A DNA stretch of 56,823 bases. It comes from Gemmatimonadetes bacterium 13_1_40CM_69_22. Its GTDB lineage: Bacteria > Gemmatimonadota > Gemmatimonadetes > Gemmatimonadales > GWC2-71-9. Position numbers and translations under genes: made by a program. Below are positions 1 to 8,174 of this stretch, piece by piece (the first letter of the stretch is position 1; every line of letters begins with the position of its first letter). The stretch covers positions 1 through 56,823 of the forward strand of contig MNEL01000048.1 in assembly GCA_001917665.1 (NCBI GenBank), written 5' to 3'. Below the pieces are notes generated by a model that ran no database searches, was not told where the DNA came from, and worked only from the letters and a program-made list of their open reading frames with translations.

Positions 1-260
1 TACCAACGGGGCCGAGGGTCCCGTCATCGTGCGCCCACGCGAGCGCCCTCACCCGCCATCGCCACAGCATCAATAGGACGCGCCTTTAGGAGCGCGAGTG
101 GCCATGTGCCACGAGGCAAACGCAGTCCGATTCGTGTCGGGCTCTCGCGGCGAGAGGATAGAAGCGTAAGAGACTCAAGGCATCAGCTACGAAGAACGTG
201 TTGGCCACCACAAGGAGCGGTACGACCGACGGTCTAAGGAGAACGTGGGCGGTTAGGAGG
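1..260. other. Left edge, no gene called
   Basis: I see no convincing gene here. A short minus-strand reading frame begins with an ATG at 70 and runs off the left edge; it could be the start of a gene, but about 23 codons are too few to tell. A 60-codon minus-strand frame at 86-268 overlaps the end of the antiporter gene, has no recognisable features and is treated as noise. Confidence 0.3.
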
Positions 261-2342
261 TCAGACATGCGAGGCAGAGTCGGGCTTCGGACTGCCTAGC
301 GCTGTTCTCGCCGCTTCGATCGCGTCATGCGCACCCGCCAGGGCTAAGACATCACCTGTCCGGAGGAGTTCCTTCGCGGTCGGGACGAGCACCCCTCCCT
401 CGCTGCGCGTGACCGCCAGCACCGTGGCTCCAGTGCGTCCCCGAAGGTTCAACTGCGCGAGCGTCTTTCCGATGGCGGCGCTTCCAGGGTCGAGCTGCAC
501 AGCGACGAGCGCGCCAAGACCGGGGAGCAACTGCTGAACCTGCGCCAACGCCTGGTCTTCCACCCGTCTGTCGCTCCTGCGCGACTGCGCGGCGAGCGTA
601 TCCACAATCATTTGAGCGCCGGCACGCACGTGGCCCTGGAGGTTCGTGGCGCTTCGCCAGAACCCCACGCCGAGCACCGCGAGGAGCACGGCAAGCGCCG
701 CGGCCCCCGGGGCTCCCGGAAGAAAAGGTTGCGTGAGAGCGATCAGCGGCGCGCCGACAAGCAGCACACTCGCGAGCTGCAGCGTGACCACGAGGACACG
801 GCGCGGCGCGGCCGCGAAATCGACCGACGTCCCGGTCTTCCTTGGGAGCACCAGGTCGGCCACCGCGACGCCGAGGCTCCGGCTCACCCGCACCACCCCG
901 ACGCAGAATGGCGTCGCCACCGCCAGACCCATCCCGATGAGCAGGGCGCGCGCCAGTGCATCCGGAATCCCGACCCGGCCCCTGGCCCAGCCCACGGCTC
1001 GTTCCATCGAGACGGAGATCCCGACAATTATCCCCGCCAAAAGTGCGGCGTCGAGCAGCAGCAGGCAGAGCAGCCGCCGCAGGCCGGCCATCGCGGTGTC
1101 TGCGGGCCGGCGCGACCGCAGCTCCTCCACCCAGCTGCCGTATAGCGCGGCGAAGGTCTGCAACGGCGTCGGGAGCTTTCGGTCCACCCAGGCGGCGATC
1201 GGCTCCGATTCGCGGATCATCCAGGGGGTGAGCAGTGTCGTGAGGGCTGAGACCGCGACGGCCACGGGGTAGAGGAACTCCCCCGTCGCGTGAAGCGCGA
1301 GGCCCAGACCAGCGATGATAAAGGAAAACTCGCCGATCTGGGCGAGGCTCAGCCCCGCCTGAACCGAGGTGCGCATGCCGCTGCCGGTCAGGAAGGCGCC
1401 CATCGAGACGCCCACAACCTTGCCGAGCACGACGGCTCCGGTCAGCACCACGACCGCAAGCCAGTGGCGGGCGATCAGCGCCGGGTCGATGAGCATGCCG
1501 ACCGACACGAAAAACACGGCTGCGAAGACGTCCCGAACCGGCTCGACGAGGCGCTGGACCTGCGTCTCCTCTCCCGACTCCGCGACGAGCGATCCCGCGA
1601 TAAAGGCCCCGAGGGCCACGGAGTACCCAAAGGCGTGAGCGAGGAGCGCGATCGTAAAGCAGATCCCGATGCTGGCGACGAGCGTCGTCTCGCGACGGTT
1701 CAGGCGGCCGACGGAGCGCATCGCCCGCGGCACGAGCATCAGGCCGACGGCGACTAGCCCGACGAGGAACGCGGCGAGCCGAGCGACTGTTGCCGCGAGC
1801 GGCCCGGCCGCTAGGCCGCTCCCCGAGCCGATCGCCGTCAGGATGGCCATCAGGAGGATGGCGATCAGGTCTTCCACAATGAGGATGCCGACTACGAGCT
1901 CGCGCAGTCTGCCCGTGATCCCCTGCTCGTCGAAGGCCTTGGCGATGATGGTCGTGCTCGAGATCGCGATGATGGCGCCGGCGAAGAGGCTCTCCAGCGT
2001 GGTCCACCCAAAGAGCCGTCCGACCATGAAGCCCAGCCACACCATGATGCTCGACTGCAGGACAGCGGTGAGGCCCGCCGTGGGGCCGACCTGCGCCAGC
2101 TTGCGGATGCTGAACTCGAGCCCGAGCGAGAACATCAGCAGAATCACCCCGAGCTCGGAGAGCGTCTGGACAACGGCGCTGTCGGCCACGAGCGGGATCG
2201 GCACATGTGGGCCCACGATCAGGCCGGCGATGATGTACCCCAACACAACGGGCTGACGCAGCCGTTGGAACACGACCGTGGTGACCGCGGCGACGCCGAG
2301 GACGATGGTCAGAGCCTTGAGGAACGCGTGGGCGTCCTGCAT
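261..2342 (-). CDS. Cation:proton antiporter, CPA2 (Kef-type) with TrkA-C domain
   Basis: A 693-residue inner-membrane antiporter that probably exchanges K+ or Na+ for protons. Residues 1 to about 380 form the multi-helix Na+/H+ exchanger domain, with the KefB/YbaL-like segments GYIIAGLIVGPHVP near the N-terminus and ISSTTIIAKAF after it. A second hydrophobic block covers about 425-560. A soluble C-terminal RCK_C/TrkA-C-like domain (about 610-680, around LNLRGRTGATVLAV) probably binds a regulatory ligand. The NAD-binding TrkA-N domain usual in KefB/KefC is not seen between these parts, so regulation probably differs from the glutathione-gated Kef channels. The start is an ATG at 2342. The gene stands alone on the minus strand, downstream of a damaged region. 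The exact ion is inferred, not shown. Confidence 0.88.
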   Translation of the reverse strand: MQDAHAFLKALTIVLGVAAVTTVVFQRLRQPVVLGYIIAGLIVGPHVPIPLVADSAVVQTLSELGVILLMFSLGLEFSIRKLAQVGPTAGLTAVLQSSIMVWLGFMVGRLFGWTTLESLFAGAIIAISSTTIIAKAFDEQGITGRLRELVVGILIVEDLIAILLMAILTAIGSGSGLAAGPLAATVARLAAFLVGLVAVGLMLVPRAMRSVGRLNRRETTLVASIGICFTIALLAHAFGYSVALGAFIAGSLVAESGEETQVQRLVEPVRDVFAAVFFVSVGMLIDPALIARHWLAVVVLTGAVVLGKVVGVSMGAFLTGSGMRTSVQAGLSLAQIGEFSFIIAGLGLALHATGEFLYPVAVAVSALTTLLTPWMIRESEPIAAWVDRKLPTPLQTFAALYGSWVEELRSRRPADTAMAGLRRLLCLLLLDAALLAGIIVGISVSMERAVGWARGRVGIPDALARALLIGMGLAVATPFCVGVVRVSRSLGVAVADLVLPRKTGTSVDFAAAPRRVLVVTLQLASVLLVGAPLIALTQPFLPGAPGAAALAVLLAVLGVGFWRSATNLQGHVRAGAQMIVDTLAAQSRRSDRRVEDQALAQVQQLLPGLGALVAVQLDPGSAAIGKTLAQLNLRGRTGATVLAVTRSEGGVLVPTAKELLRTGDVLALAGAHDAIEAARTALGSPKPDSASHV

Positions 2343-2406
2343 AGTCAGGGCAGTTGTGGACCGGATCGTCGGGTTCGGCAGAATCTACCAAGGTCGGAGA
2401 AAGGAG

Positions 2407-2429
2407 CCCACAGCGAAACTCGCTGTGGG
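2407..2429 (-). terminator. Hairpin, possible terminator
   Basis: A perfect 9-bp stem, CCCACAGCG / CGCTGTGGG, closes a 5-nt loop (AAACT). On the minus strand it follows the tRNA-like sequence and the corC remnant, as a transcript terminator would. The downstream T-tract is weak (only a pyrimidine-rich stretch), so intrinsic termination is plausible but not certain. Confidence 0.5.
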
Positions 2430-2443
2430 GATTGAGCTTCAAC

Positions 2444-2516
2444 CAGTCGGGACGGGATTTGAACCCGCGACCCCCTGAACCCTCTGTGAAGCGGCGAGTC
2501 CTCCCATCCTACTGGG
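2444..2516 (-). tRNA. tRNA-like sequence with only the 3' half intact
   Basis: On the minus strand there is a canonical T-arm: stem GCGGG, loop TTCAAAT, stem CCCGT. A GGGTC-type variable region precedes it and a 7-nt acceptor strand CCCGACT follows it. The matching 5' acceptor strand AGTCGGG is absent upstream, no good anticodon stem can be drawn, and no CCA follows. The 5' part overlaps the last codons of the corC remnant. It is most likely a degenerate tRNA or a tRNA 3' end left by an integration or deletion event. No amino-acid identity can be assigned. Confidence 0.35.
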
Positions 2517-3572
2517 CCGTCCTGCGCCGTTCTCCATCGACGAGCCGCACCCTTCCCACGCGCCGGCCTCGCATCTCAATGATCTCGAAGGTCGCGACCT
2601 TCAGCGTGACGCGGTCACCCGGTCGGGGGAGGCGGCCGAGCGCCCCGAAGAGCAGCCCGCCCAAGGTTGTGTACCACGAGTCGTCGAGCTCGAGGCCCAG
2701 ACGTTCGTTCGTCTCCCGGATCTCCATCCCACCGTCGAGGACCCCTGCCCACTAGTGCCAGGGGCCGCGGGGTGAGGGCGGTCGTACTCGTCGTAGGTCG
2801 GGCCGACGATCTCTTCGAGCAGATCTTCCATAGTGACGAGGCCGGCGGTGCCGCCGAACTCATCTAGCACGATCGCAAGGTGCGTCCTCTGGCGCCTCAT
2901 ATCTGAGAGCACCTCCTCCACCTCGCGCGTACTCGGCACGAAGAGGGTCGGCCGTAGAATGTCCTCGACGGTGCGGCCTTCCCCGGTCGCGAACGCTGCG
3001 AGGACGTCTTTCGCATGCACCGTGCCGACGATATCGTCGAGCGATTCCCGGTAGACCGGGTAGCGCGAACGGCCCACTAGCCGGACCCGGTTGGCGGCCT
3101 CCCGGAGCGACATGCTCACGTCGAGCGCGGGCATGTCTGTGCGCGGCGTCATGACCTCGCGGGCGTTCGCCTCAGTGAACTCGAACACCCCTCCGATCAT
3201 GCGTGCATCCTGCGCGTCGATGCGGCCCGTCTCCCGGGTCTGCTCCACCAGCATCATGATTTCCTCGGGGGAGTGAACCCGCTCCCGCTCGCTGGGCGCC
3301 CGCGTGCCGAAGAGACGCAGGATGGCATTCGCCGTTCCGTTGAGGAGCCAGATGAATGGATTCGTCGCCTTCGTGAACAGAATCAGCGGCGGCGCCACCC
3401 ATCGGCTGGTTCGCTCGGGATGGAGTAAGGCGAGCCCTTTGGGAGCAAGCTCACCCAGCACGATGTGCAGGAACGTGATCATCAGAAACGCGCCGGCCGC
3501 GGCTACCCCGTGCGGCGCGACCCGATTCAGCGGAGCGGGCAAGTCGCGAAAACACGTCGTGCATAGACGGTC
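2509..3572 (-). pseudogene. Truncated, frameshifted CorC/HlyC-family (CNNM-CBS-CorC) gene
   Basis: This encodes the remains of a magnesium/cobalt-efflux-type membrane protein. The readable part starts in the middle of the CNNM/DUF21 membrane domain (around ITFLHIVLGELAPKGLAL). It continues through two CBS domains (ending near FGGTAGLVTMEDLLEEIVG) and then needs a frame change at about 2742-2745 to reach the C-terminal CorC/HlyC domain (MEIRETNERLGLELDD to the stop at 2509). The frame change lies in a run of four G (minus strand), so a single-base indel or a sequencing error would explain it. The first 80 or so residues of the usual CNNM domain are missing, because the secF stop codon lies immediately upstream. 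Family assignment is secure; whether the gene is truly dead is not. Confidence 0.75.
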
Positions 3573-4385
3573 CTAAGCGGGAACGCTCTCGCCCGGGGTC
3601 GGGCGCAGCAGCCGTGCCTCGCGTGCGTCCTCACCCCGCCAGTGACGCTCGATCCAGAGCAGGAGCGGCGACGCGACGTAGATAGAGGAGAACGTGCCGA
3701 CGATGATGCCGAAGCTCATCACGAGGGCGAACGGCCTGATGACCTCGCCCGCGAAAAACGACAGGACGAGCGCCGTCGCGAGGGTCGTGCCGCCGGTGAG
3801 AATCGTGCGCGGCAGAGTCTCGTTTACGGACAGGTTCAGGATGTCCAACAGATCCTGTCGGCGGTACTTCCGCAGGTTCTCACGCACGCGGTCGAAGATG
3901 ACGATCGTATCATTCAGCGAGTATCCCAGCACGGTCAGAACGGCCGCCACGACCACGAGGCTCACCTCGAGGTCGAGGTAGCGAATGAAGGCGACGGTCG
4001 CGAGGATGTCGTGCGCCGTGGCGAGCACGGCGGCGAGCCCGAACCGCCACTCGAAACGGAACGCGAGGTAAATGAGCGTCGTGACGAAGCTGAAAAGGAT
4101 GGCCATACCCGCTTTCCCCTGCAGCTCGCGGCCCACCTTGGGCCCGACGGCCTCGGTCCGCGCAATCCGGTACCGCCCGGCGCCGAGCCCCTCGTCCAGC
4201 GCGCGGGTCACCGCCTGGGCGGTCGCTTCCGTGTCGGCATCGCCGCCCTCTTGTCCCTCGAGCCGCGCGCGGACGACGAACTCGCGCGCCGACCCGAAGC
4301 TCTGGATTTCGGCAGCGCCTAGCCCACCAGCATCGAGGGCGGACCGGAGTGCCGCCCCGACGGGCTCTGCGGTTTCCACCGGCCT
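3573..4385 (-). pseudogene. secF: 5'-truncated SecF, protein-export membrane protein
   Basis: The C-terminal four-fifths of SecF, a subunit of the SecDF proton-driven export complex in the inner membrane. Recognisable sequence begins near ETAEPVGAALRSALDAGGLG. It includes the periplasmic-domain remnant (EIQSFGSAREFVVRARL), the helices around KAGMAILFSFVTTLIYLAFRFEW, the conserved GYSLNDTIVIFDRVREN motif and the terminal helix GTFSSIYVASPLLLW. The first transmembrane segment and the GLDFxGG region are missing. The frame stays open upstream to 4613 but encodes non-homologous, Arg/Ser/Cys-rich sequence antisense to the serine-hydrolase fragment. SecF is normally needed for efficient export, so an intact copy should exist elsewhere, or the join is an assembly artefact. 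No secD is visible. Confidence 0.75.
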
Positions 4386-4489
4386 GTCACGCGCTCTATC
4401 CGACGTCCAGCAGCTGCTACCTGCGAGCGAAGCATTACGGAGGGCCCTGCTCTGGTGGCCGCCTGATGCACTTACACGGGGTCGCTGCT

Positions 4490-4921
4490 CCAAGAGAGCG
4501 AGACGGAGAAGGGACCCGCGGTAACAACGGCTACATGAAGGTCTACAGCTCCTGGCGGCCCTACACGGGCACGCTGCCGTACCGTGGGACATCAGCGGGC
4601 GGCGGCTACTCAACCGTTGAGGACCTTTTGACGTTTGCGAATGCGCTCGAGGCTCACAAGGTTCTCGACGTCCACTACACTGAGTTGCTGACTACCGGCA
4701 AGGTAGATACTCCAGGAGGGGGCAAATATGCCTATGGCTTTGGCGAGCAATTGCGAGGTGGCGTTCGCTGCTTTGGCCATGGTGGCGGTGCTCCCGGCAT
4801 GAACGGCGATCTCGAAATTTGTCCGCAGTCCCACTATACGGTTGTGGTGCTGGCGAATATGGACCCTCCGGCCGCGCAACGGATCGCCGACTTCATCGAG
4901 AACCGCCTACCCGAGAGATAA
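4490..4921 (+). pseudogene. 3' fragment of a serine hydrolase (beta-lactamase/PBP-like)
   Basis: About 140 residues resemble the C-terminal part of the serine-hydrolase/class C beta-lactamase-like family. They include the typical TLPYRGTSAGGGYSTVEDLL stretch, a YGFGE motif, the H-G-GGAPG loop (GHGGGAPGMNGDLEI) equivalent to the third active-site element, and a final helix near the stop at 4919-4921. The upstream domain with the catalytic SxxK and YxN motifs is missing, because the homology stops at about 4490-4523 where the secF remnant begins on the other strand. The fragment is head-to-head with secF across a probable breakpoint. It is not expected to be functional. Confidence 0.7.
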
Positions 4922-5060
4922 GAGGCTCACGCCTCTACGTCACGTGGCAGCCCCATCGTCGGGGCCTGGCGGACACTCGCAGAGCACACGCTGCGTCGTC
5001 GCTGAGCGCCGCAGAGATCATCGCCCTAGTCATCCGTCCGTCGGACAGTAGCTTGGATAT

Positions 5061-5438
5061 ATGCAACCAGTCACTGGCCGGATTGACCCGGCGTGGGTGC
5101 AGCGGCAGCTCCATGAGATTCGGGGGATCGCCGATGACGTAGAGGTGCGCGTTCGTGAGAAGGCGCTGTGGGAGGCGGTGTTGGCCGCGACGGCGATCGG
5201 CAGCTGCGAGAACCCGAGAGAGTGTGCGCGGCTCGCGCTGACCAGCAAGCGGACCCTCGACGTGGAGTTTCCAGGCAAGCGAGAACGCTCGGCGGCGTTG
5301 CTGCGGCAGCTCGTGGCACGTCACCACGAGGCGGCGAAGGCGGCCGAGGCCGGCGATCTCGTCGCCTATGAGCGGATCGTCCACGCCACCCTCGGGCTCG
5401 TCGGGGACATCCGCAAGCTCGAGGAGGGGCGAGCCTAA
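5061..5438 (+). CDS. Hypothetical protein, 125 aa
   Basis: I do not recognise a family. The predicted product is charged and mostly alpha-helical, with no signal peptide or membrane segment. It contains HEIRGIADDVEVRVREKALWEAVLAA early on and an RHHEAAKAAEAGDL helix near the end. The ATG at 5061 has no strong Shine-Dalgarno sequence. It lies between the damaged 2.4-4.9 kb stretch and the zinc-ribbon pair. The amino-acid composition and clean reading frame favour a real gene, but the evidence is modest. Confidence 0.5.
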   Translation: MQPVTGRIDPAWVQRQLHEIRGIADDVEVRVREKALWEAVLAATAIGSCENPRECARLALTSKRTLDVEFPGKRERSAALLRQLVARHHEAAKAAEAGDLVAYERIVHATLGLVGDIRKLEEGRA

Positions 5439-5465
5439 CCCGCGCTCGACTCGCGGCTCAGCGCT

Positions 5466-5882
5466 TCAAGTTTCGTGGGGCGCGCTGTACTCGTGCTCCA
5501 GCTCGAACTCAAAGGCTTCACTGCACCGCCCACAACGCATCCGTTCCGGCCGCGTACCGAGCGCGACGCGCTCGGCGCAGTTGGGGCAAACGGCGTAGCG
5601 CTCGCGGGGAACGACCGTCCACCTGCTGGGGCGGGTGCGCACGATCTCGAGATAGGCCGGCGGTACGATCATCGACTGGTGACGCACGACCAGAACCGCT
5701 TCGTCCGCCCCCAGGCTCAGCACGGGATACCACGCTCCCCGGCGCAACTGACACCGCCGCACGTCGTCCAACAAGCGGGCCCACCGTCCGGCGGGAAGTT
5801 TGTCGAGACGTTCCAACGCCACCACCTCACTTCGTCCAGCAGCCGCACGACGGAACTGCACATTCCGCCCATCCTTCACCAC
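5466..5882 (-). CDS. Small protein with SH3-like N-terminus and C-terminal zinc ribbon (paralogue A)
   Basis: A 138-residue soluble protein of unknown function. The central part (WARLLDDVRRCQLRRGAWYPVLSL, then VPPAYLEIV) looks like a small beta-barrel domain. The C-terminus has a zinc ribbon, CPNCAERV and CGRC, about 19 residues apart. It is a clear paralogue of the divergent gene at 6096: both share the order RRGAWY, VP-A-LEI, RW-VVPR, YAVCPNC-ERV. The start is GTG at 5882, or the adjacent GTG at 5879. A possible minus-strand promoter (TTGACG at 5914-5909, 17-bp spacer, TAAATC at 5891-5886) would give an almost leaderless transcript. The role is unknown; nucleic-acid or protein binding is only a guess from the ribbon. 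Confidence 0.7.
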   Translation of the reverse strand: MVKDGRNVQFRRAAAGRSEVVALERLDKLPAGRWARLLDDVRRCQLRRGAWYPVLSLGADEAVLVVRHQSMIVPPAYLEIVRTRPSRWTVVPRERYAVCPNCAERVALGTRPERMRCGRCSEAFEFELEHEYSAPHET

Positions 5883-6095
5883 CCCGATTTACGGGCCCGT
5901 CCCCCGGACGTCAAGCCTGCCCCGTACTGACAGGCCTGTCGCGCCGGCGACACCCCACGACGAGCGACTACGGGTTCCGCGCGTTCTGCGACTTCTGCGC
6001 GTTTCGCCGAACGGGGACGACCGCACGTCCGCTACGGCTGGCAGCGCTGAGCCAGGCTAGCTTACCTTTTGTCGACCAGCACCGGAGTCGCGTCA

Positions 6096-6449
6096 GTGCC
6101 GAAACGTTATTGGGCTCGATTGCGAGCCGACCTGGATTGCCCGCTGCGCCGGGGCGCCTGGTACGAGGTGCGCCGGCTGCGCCCCCCCGAGGCGGTGGTC
6201 GACGTCATCGGGGAGCGCGTGAGCGTGCCGCGGTCGGCGCTCGAGATCTCGACCGCGCCGCCGCGTCGCTGGTCGGTCGTGCCCCGTCCCAAAAACCCGG
6301 CCCGGTTTCCCGGCGTCGGCGAGTATGCCGTGTGTCCGAACTGCCGGGAGCGCGTACCGCTCACGGAACGGTTGGCGCTGATGGAGTGCCGGCGCTGTAA
6401 GGAGATCTCGGACGTCGCCTGGGACGAGGCGTACTTCACGGAAGAGTAG
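6096..6449 (+). CDS. Small protein with SH3-like N-terminus and C-terminal zinc ribbon (paralogue B)
   Basis: A 117-residue paralogue of the protein encoded divergently at 5466-5882. Shared landmarks are WARL, a C-x-LRRGAWY motif, VP-SALEI, RWSVVPR and YAVCPNCRERVPL; a CRRC pair completes the zinc ribbon. Relative to copy A it carries an insert of about 11 residues (KNPARFPGVGE) before the ribbon. I chose GTG at 6096 because similarity to copy A starts right after it; an in-frame TTG at 6069 would add nine residues. No strong ribosome-binding site was seen for either. Function is unknown. Confidence 0.68.
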   Translation: MPKRYWARLRADLDCPLRRGAWYEVRRLRPPEAVVDVIGERVSVPRSALEISTAPPRRWSVVPRPKNPARFPGVGEYAVCPNCRERVPLTERLALMECRRCKEISDVAWDEAYFTEE

Positions 6450-6456
6450 CGACCCC

Positions 6457-7116
6457 CTAAAAGCCGATCCCCAGCCCCAGGCGCGCCAGCGTTTGCTGAA
6501 TCGGCGCGTCGATCTCTCCGGTCCCACCCGGATTCGTCTTGCGGTTCACGCGCTCGAACGCGTAGTCCACCACGCCGTGCAACCGGCCGGCGAGGCGCAC
6601 GTCGAGGCCGAGCCCGAGATCGATGGAGAACGACGCGCGGCCGCCCCCGGAGAACTTCGGTGCCGCGAGGTAGTTGGCTCGGAACGAGACCGTCGCGCCC
6701 GGACCCAGGTCGTACGTGGAGCGCGCGCCGACTCGCAGCGCACCGAGCGACTGAGCAGCGAACCCGGGGTCGGCCGTGCGCCGGATGATGCCGACCTCGA
6801 CGCTCGCGTACGACGCCACATCGTAGCCGACCCAGGCGTCCAGCTGCGTCGCTTTGAACCCCGCCCCCGCCGTGCTCTGGTCCGTCGGGTCGAGCGTGAG
6901 CCGCACGACCGACGCGGCCGCGCTGAGCTTGCCGTGGCGCCCCGTGGCCACGCCGCCGAACCCGGACCCGGAGTAGCGCAGGCCGGACGAGACCTCGCGG
7001 TAATCGACCAGCACCGCCTGCGGCCCAACCGTGAGGTGCTGCGCCCCCGCCCCCGCCGGCCACCCCACGACCCCGAGGAGCACCATGGCAACCGGGATGC
7101 CGCCCCCCTGGCTCAC
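6457..7116 (-). CDS. Small outer-membrane beta-barrel-like secreted protein
   Basis: A 219-residue protein with an N-terminal signal peptide ending near GAGAQ. It is followed by repeated amphipathic beta-strand segments with alternating Gly/aromatic residues (GLRYSGSGFGGV, ATQLDAWVGYDV, ATVSFRANYLA, LHGVVDYAFERV), and the last residues are LGLGIGF. This pattern fits an 8-10-strand outer-membrane barrel, although no named family is recognised. The GTG start overlaps the stop of the upstream gene by 4 bp (GTGA); an internal ATG at 7086 would give a more standard signal peptide. It is the last gene of the kinase operon. Confidence 0.65.
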   Translation of the reverse strand: MSQGGGIPVAMVLLGVVGWPAGAGAQHLTVGPQAVLVDYREVSSGLRYSGSGFGGVATGRHGKLSAAASVVRLTLDPTDQSTAGAGFKATQLDAWVGYDVASYASVEVGIIRRTADPGFAAQSLGALRVGARSTYDLGPGATVSFRANYLAAPKFSGGGRASFSIDLGLGLDVRLAGRLHGVVDYAFERVNRKTNPGGTGEIDAPIQQTLARLGLGIGF

Positions 7117-8174
7117 CGGGGCGCTCCGGTTTTCAACGGCGGCCCGACCGTGAGCTGCACTTGCTGGCGGCGCGTGACGTTCTCCTTCGCAATGTCGGCG
7201 TTACGCCGGGCGATCTGCTCCGTGAGCAGCCGGTTGTAGAGGATGTTGCCCTCAGCGGGGCGCGGCGCGGGCTTGCGCAGCGTCATGACGAATCCGGTGA
7301 CGAGCGCCGCCCCTCCCACCACTCCGAGCTCGCGCTTCGAGCTCGCTCCCAGACTGCCGCTCTCGAGGCCCAGCGTGCCGATGAGCGCGCCCCCTGTATA
7401 AAGGAAAGCGAGCCCCAGGGGACGCCACGTCTGCGGGGGGATCTCGGTCTCCGGCAGGTACTGGTAGCCCGGAAGGCTCGTGAGGTGCGGGAGCGTGTCC
7501 ACCCGTCCATGCGTGACACGGATCTGCTGCGAGGCAGAGAAGGTGTTCTGCCCGAGGCGCGCCTCCACGACGACCGTATAGGTCCCGGCCGGCACGGGGT
7601 CGCCGTTCGGCAAACGCGGCGACCAGCTCAGATTCACCTGGCCGTTCCAGGCGCTCGAGTCGACCAGAAAGTTTGCCGGACCGCCCCCGCCCCCCCCACC
7701 CCCGCCGCCGATTGCCCGCGTCACCACGCGCGCGGGTTGGGTGACCATGAAGCGGATCGGCACCGCGCCCTGCCCCGCTACGAAGCTGGTGCTGTCGATG
7801 CGCAGCTGCCGCACCAGCAGCACCTGGCGCAGGGCGACGTCGAACGCGCTGTACGCCTTGGGAGACACGCGGTTGGGGTCGAGCTGGCGCTCGGGGTCGA
7901 TGAGCACCATCTGCTTGAACCCGTCCACCGCCTTGAGAATCGAATCGAGGGCGGCGTAGCTGAAGCCAACGACCTCGTAAGCGCGAGCGCGCTCGGCGCC
8001 CGCGAGGCGCTCGCGCAGCGCCGCCTGGCCCAACGAGAGCGCCTGGCGGTACTCGAGGTTGTCGTACGCCTGCTGCGCCCGGCGGAGCGTGGCATTTTGA
8101 ACGCCCTGCGCGCGGCCTGCTGCCGGCGCGAGCACCGCGAGCAGGAAGAGCCCACCGACGCAGCGGGTCGTCAC
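7113..8174 (-). CDS. Secreted TPR-like protein with Ig-like domain and membrane anchor
   Basis: A 353-residue exported protein of unknown function. It has a signal peptide (to about RAQG), a TPR-like helical region (about 25-125; LRRAQQAYDNLEYRQALSLG), a low-complexity run of nine glycines (about residues 155-163), then a beta-sandwich segment. That segment (LSWSPRLPNGDPVPAGTYTVVVEA) resembles the FlgD-type Ig fold used in secreted Bacteroidota and Gemmatimonadota proteins. A hydrophobic stretch of about 20 residues near 290 and a charged tail follow. It overlaps the kinase gene by 4 bp, so it is probably co-translated with it and is a candidate envelope partner. Confidence 0.65.
   Translation of the reverse strand: MTTRCVGGLFLLAVLAPAAGRAQGVQNATLRRAQQAYDNLEYRQALSLGQAALRERLAGAERARAYEVVGFSYAALDSILKAVDGFKQMVLIDPERQLDPNRVSPKAYSAFDVALRQVLLVRQLRIDSTSFVAGQGAVPIRFMVTQPARVVTRAIGGGGGGGGGGPANFLVDSSAWNGQVNLSWSPRLPNGDPVPAGTYTVVVEARLGQNTFSASQQIRVTHGRVDTLPHLTSLPGYQYLPETEIPPQTWRPLGLAFLYTGGALIGTLGLESGSLGASSKRELGVVGGAALVTGFVMTLRKPAPRPAEGNILYNRLLTEQIARRNADIAKENVTRRQQVQLTVGPPLKTGAPR

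Noticed and set aside
352-2442. Long open frame (about 696 codons) on the minus strand in another frame over the antiporter gene
   Set aside because: Its translation is Arg/Gly/Pro-rich with no domain, and the antiporter frame explains the sequence. Long shadow frames are expected at this GC content.
2444-2530. Selenocysteine or valine tRNA
   Set aside because: A TCA or CAC triplet can be placed in a loop, but neither the anticodon stem nor the acceptor stem pairs, so no functional tRNA is supported.
4386-4613. An N-terminal extension fusing new sequence to SecF
   Set aside because: The added 77 residues are Arg/Ser/Cys-rich, lack any hydrophobic helix and are antisense to the serine-hydrolase fragment, so this is a breakpoint artefact, not a new domain.
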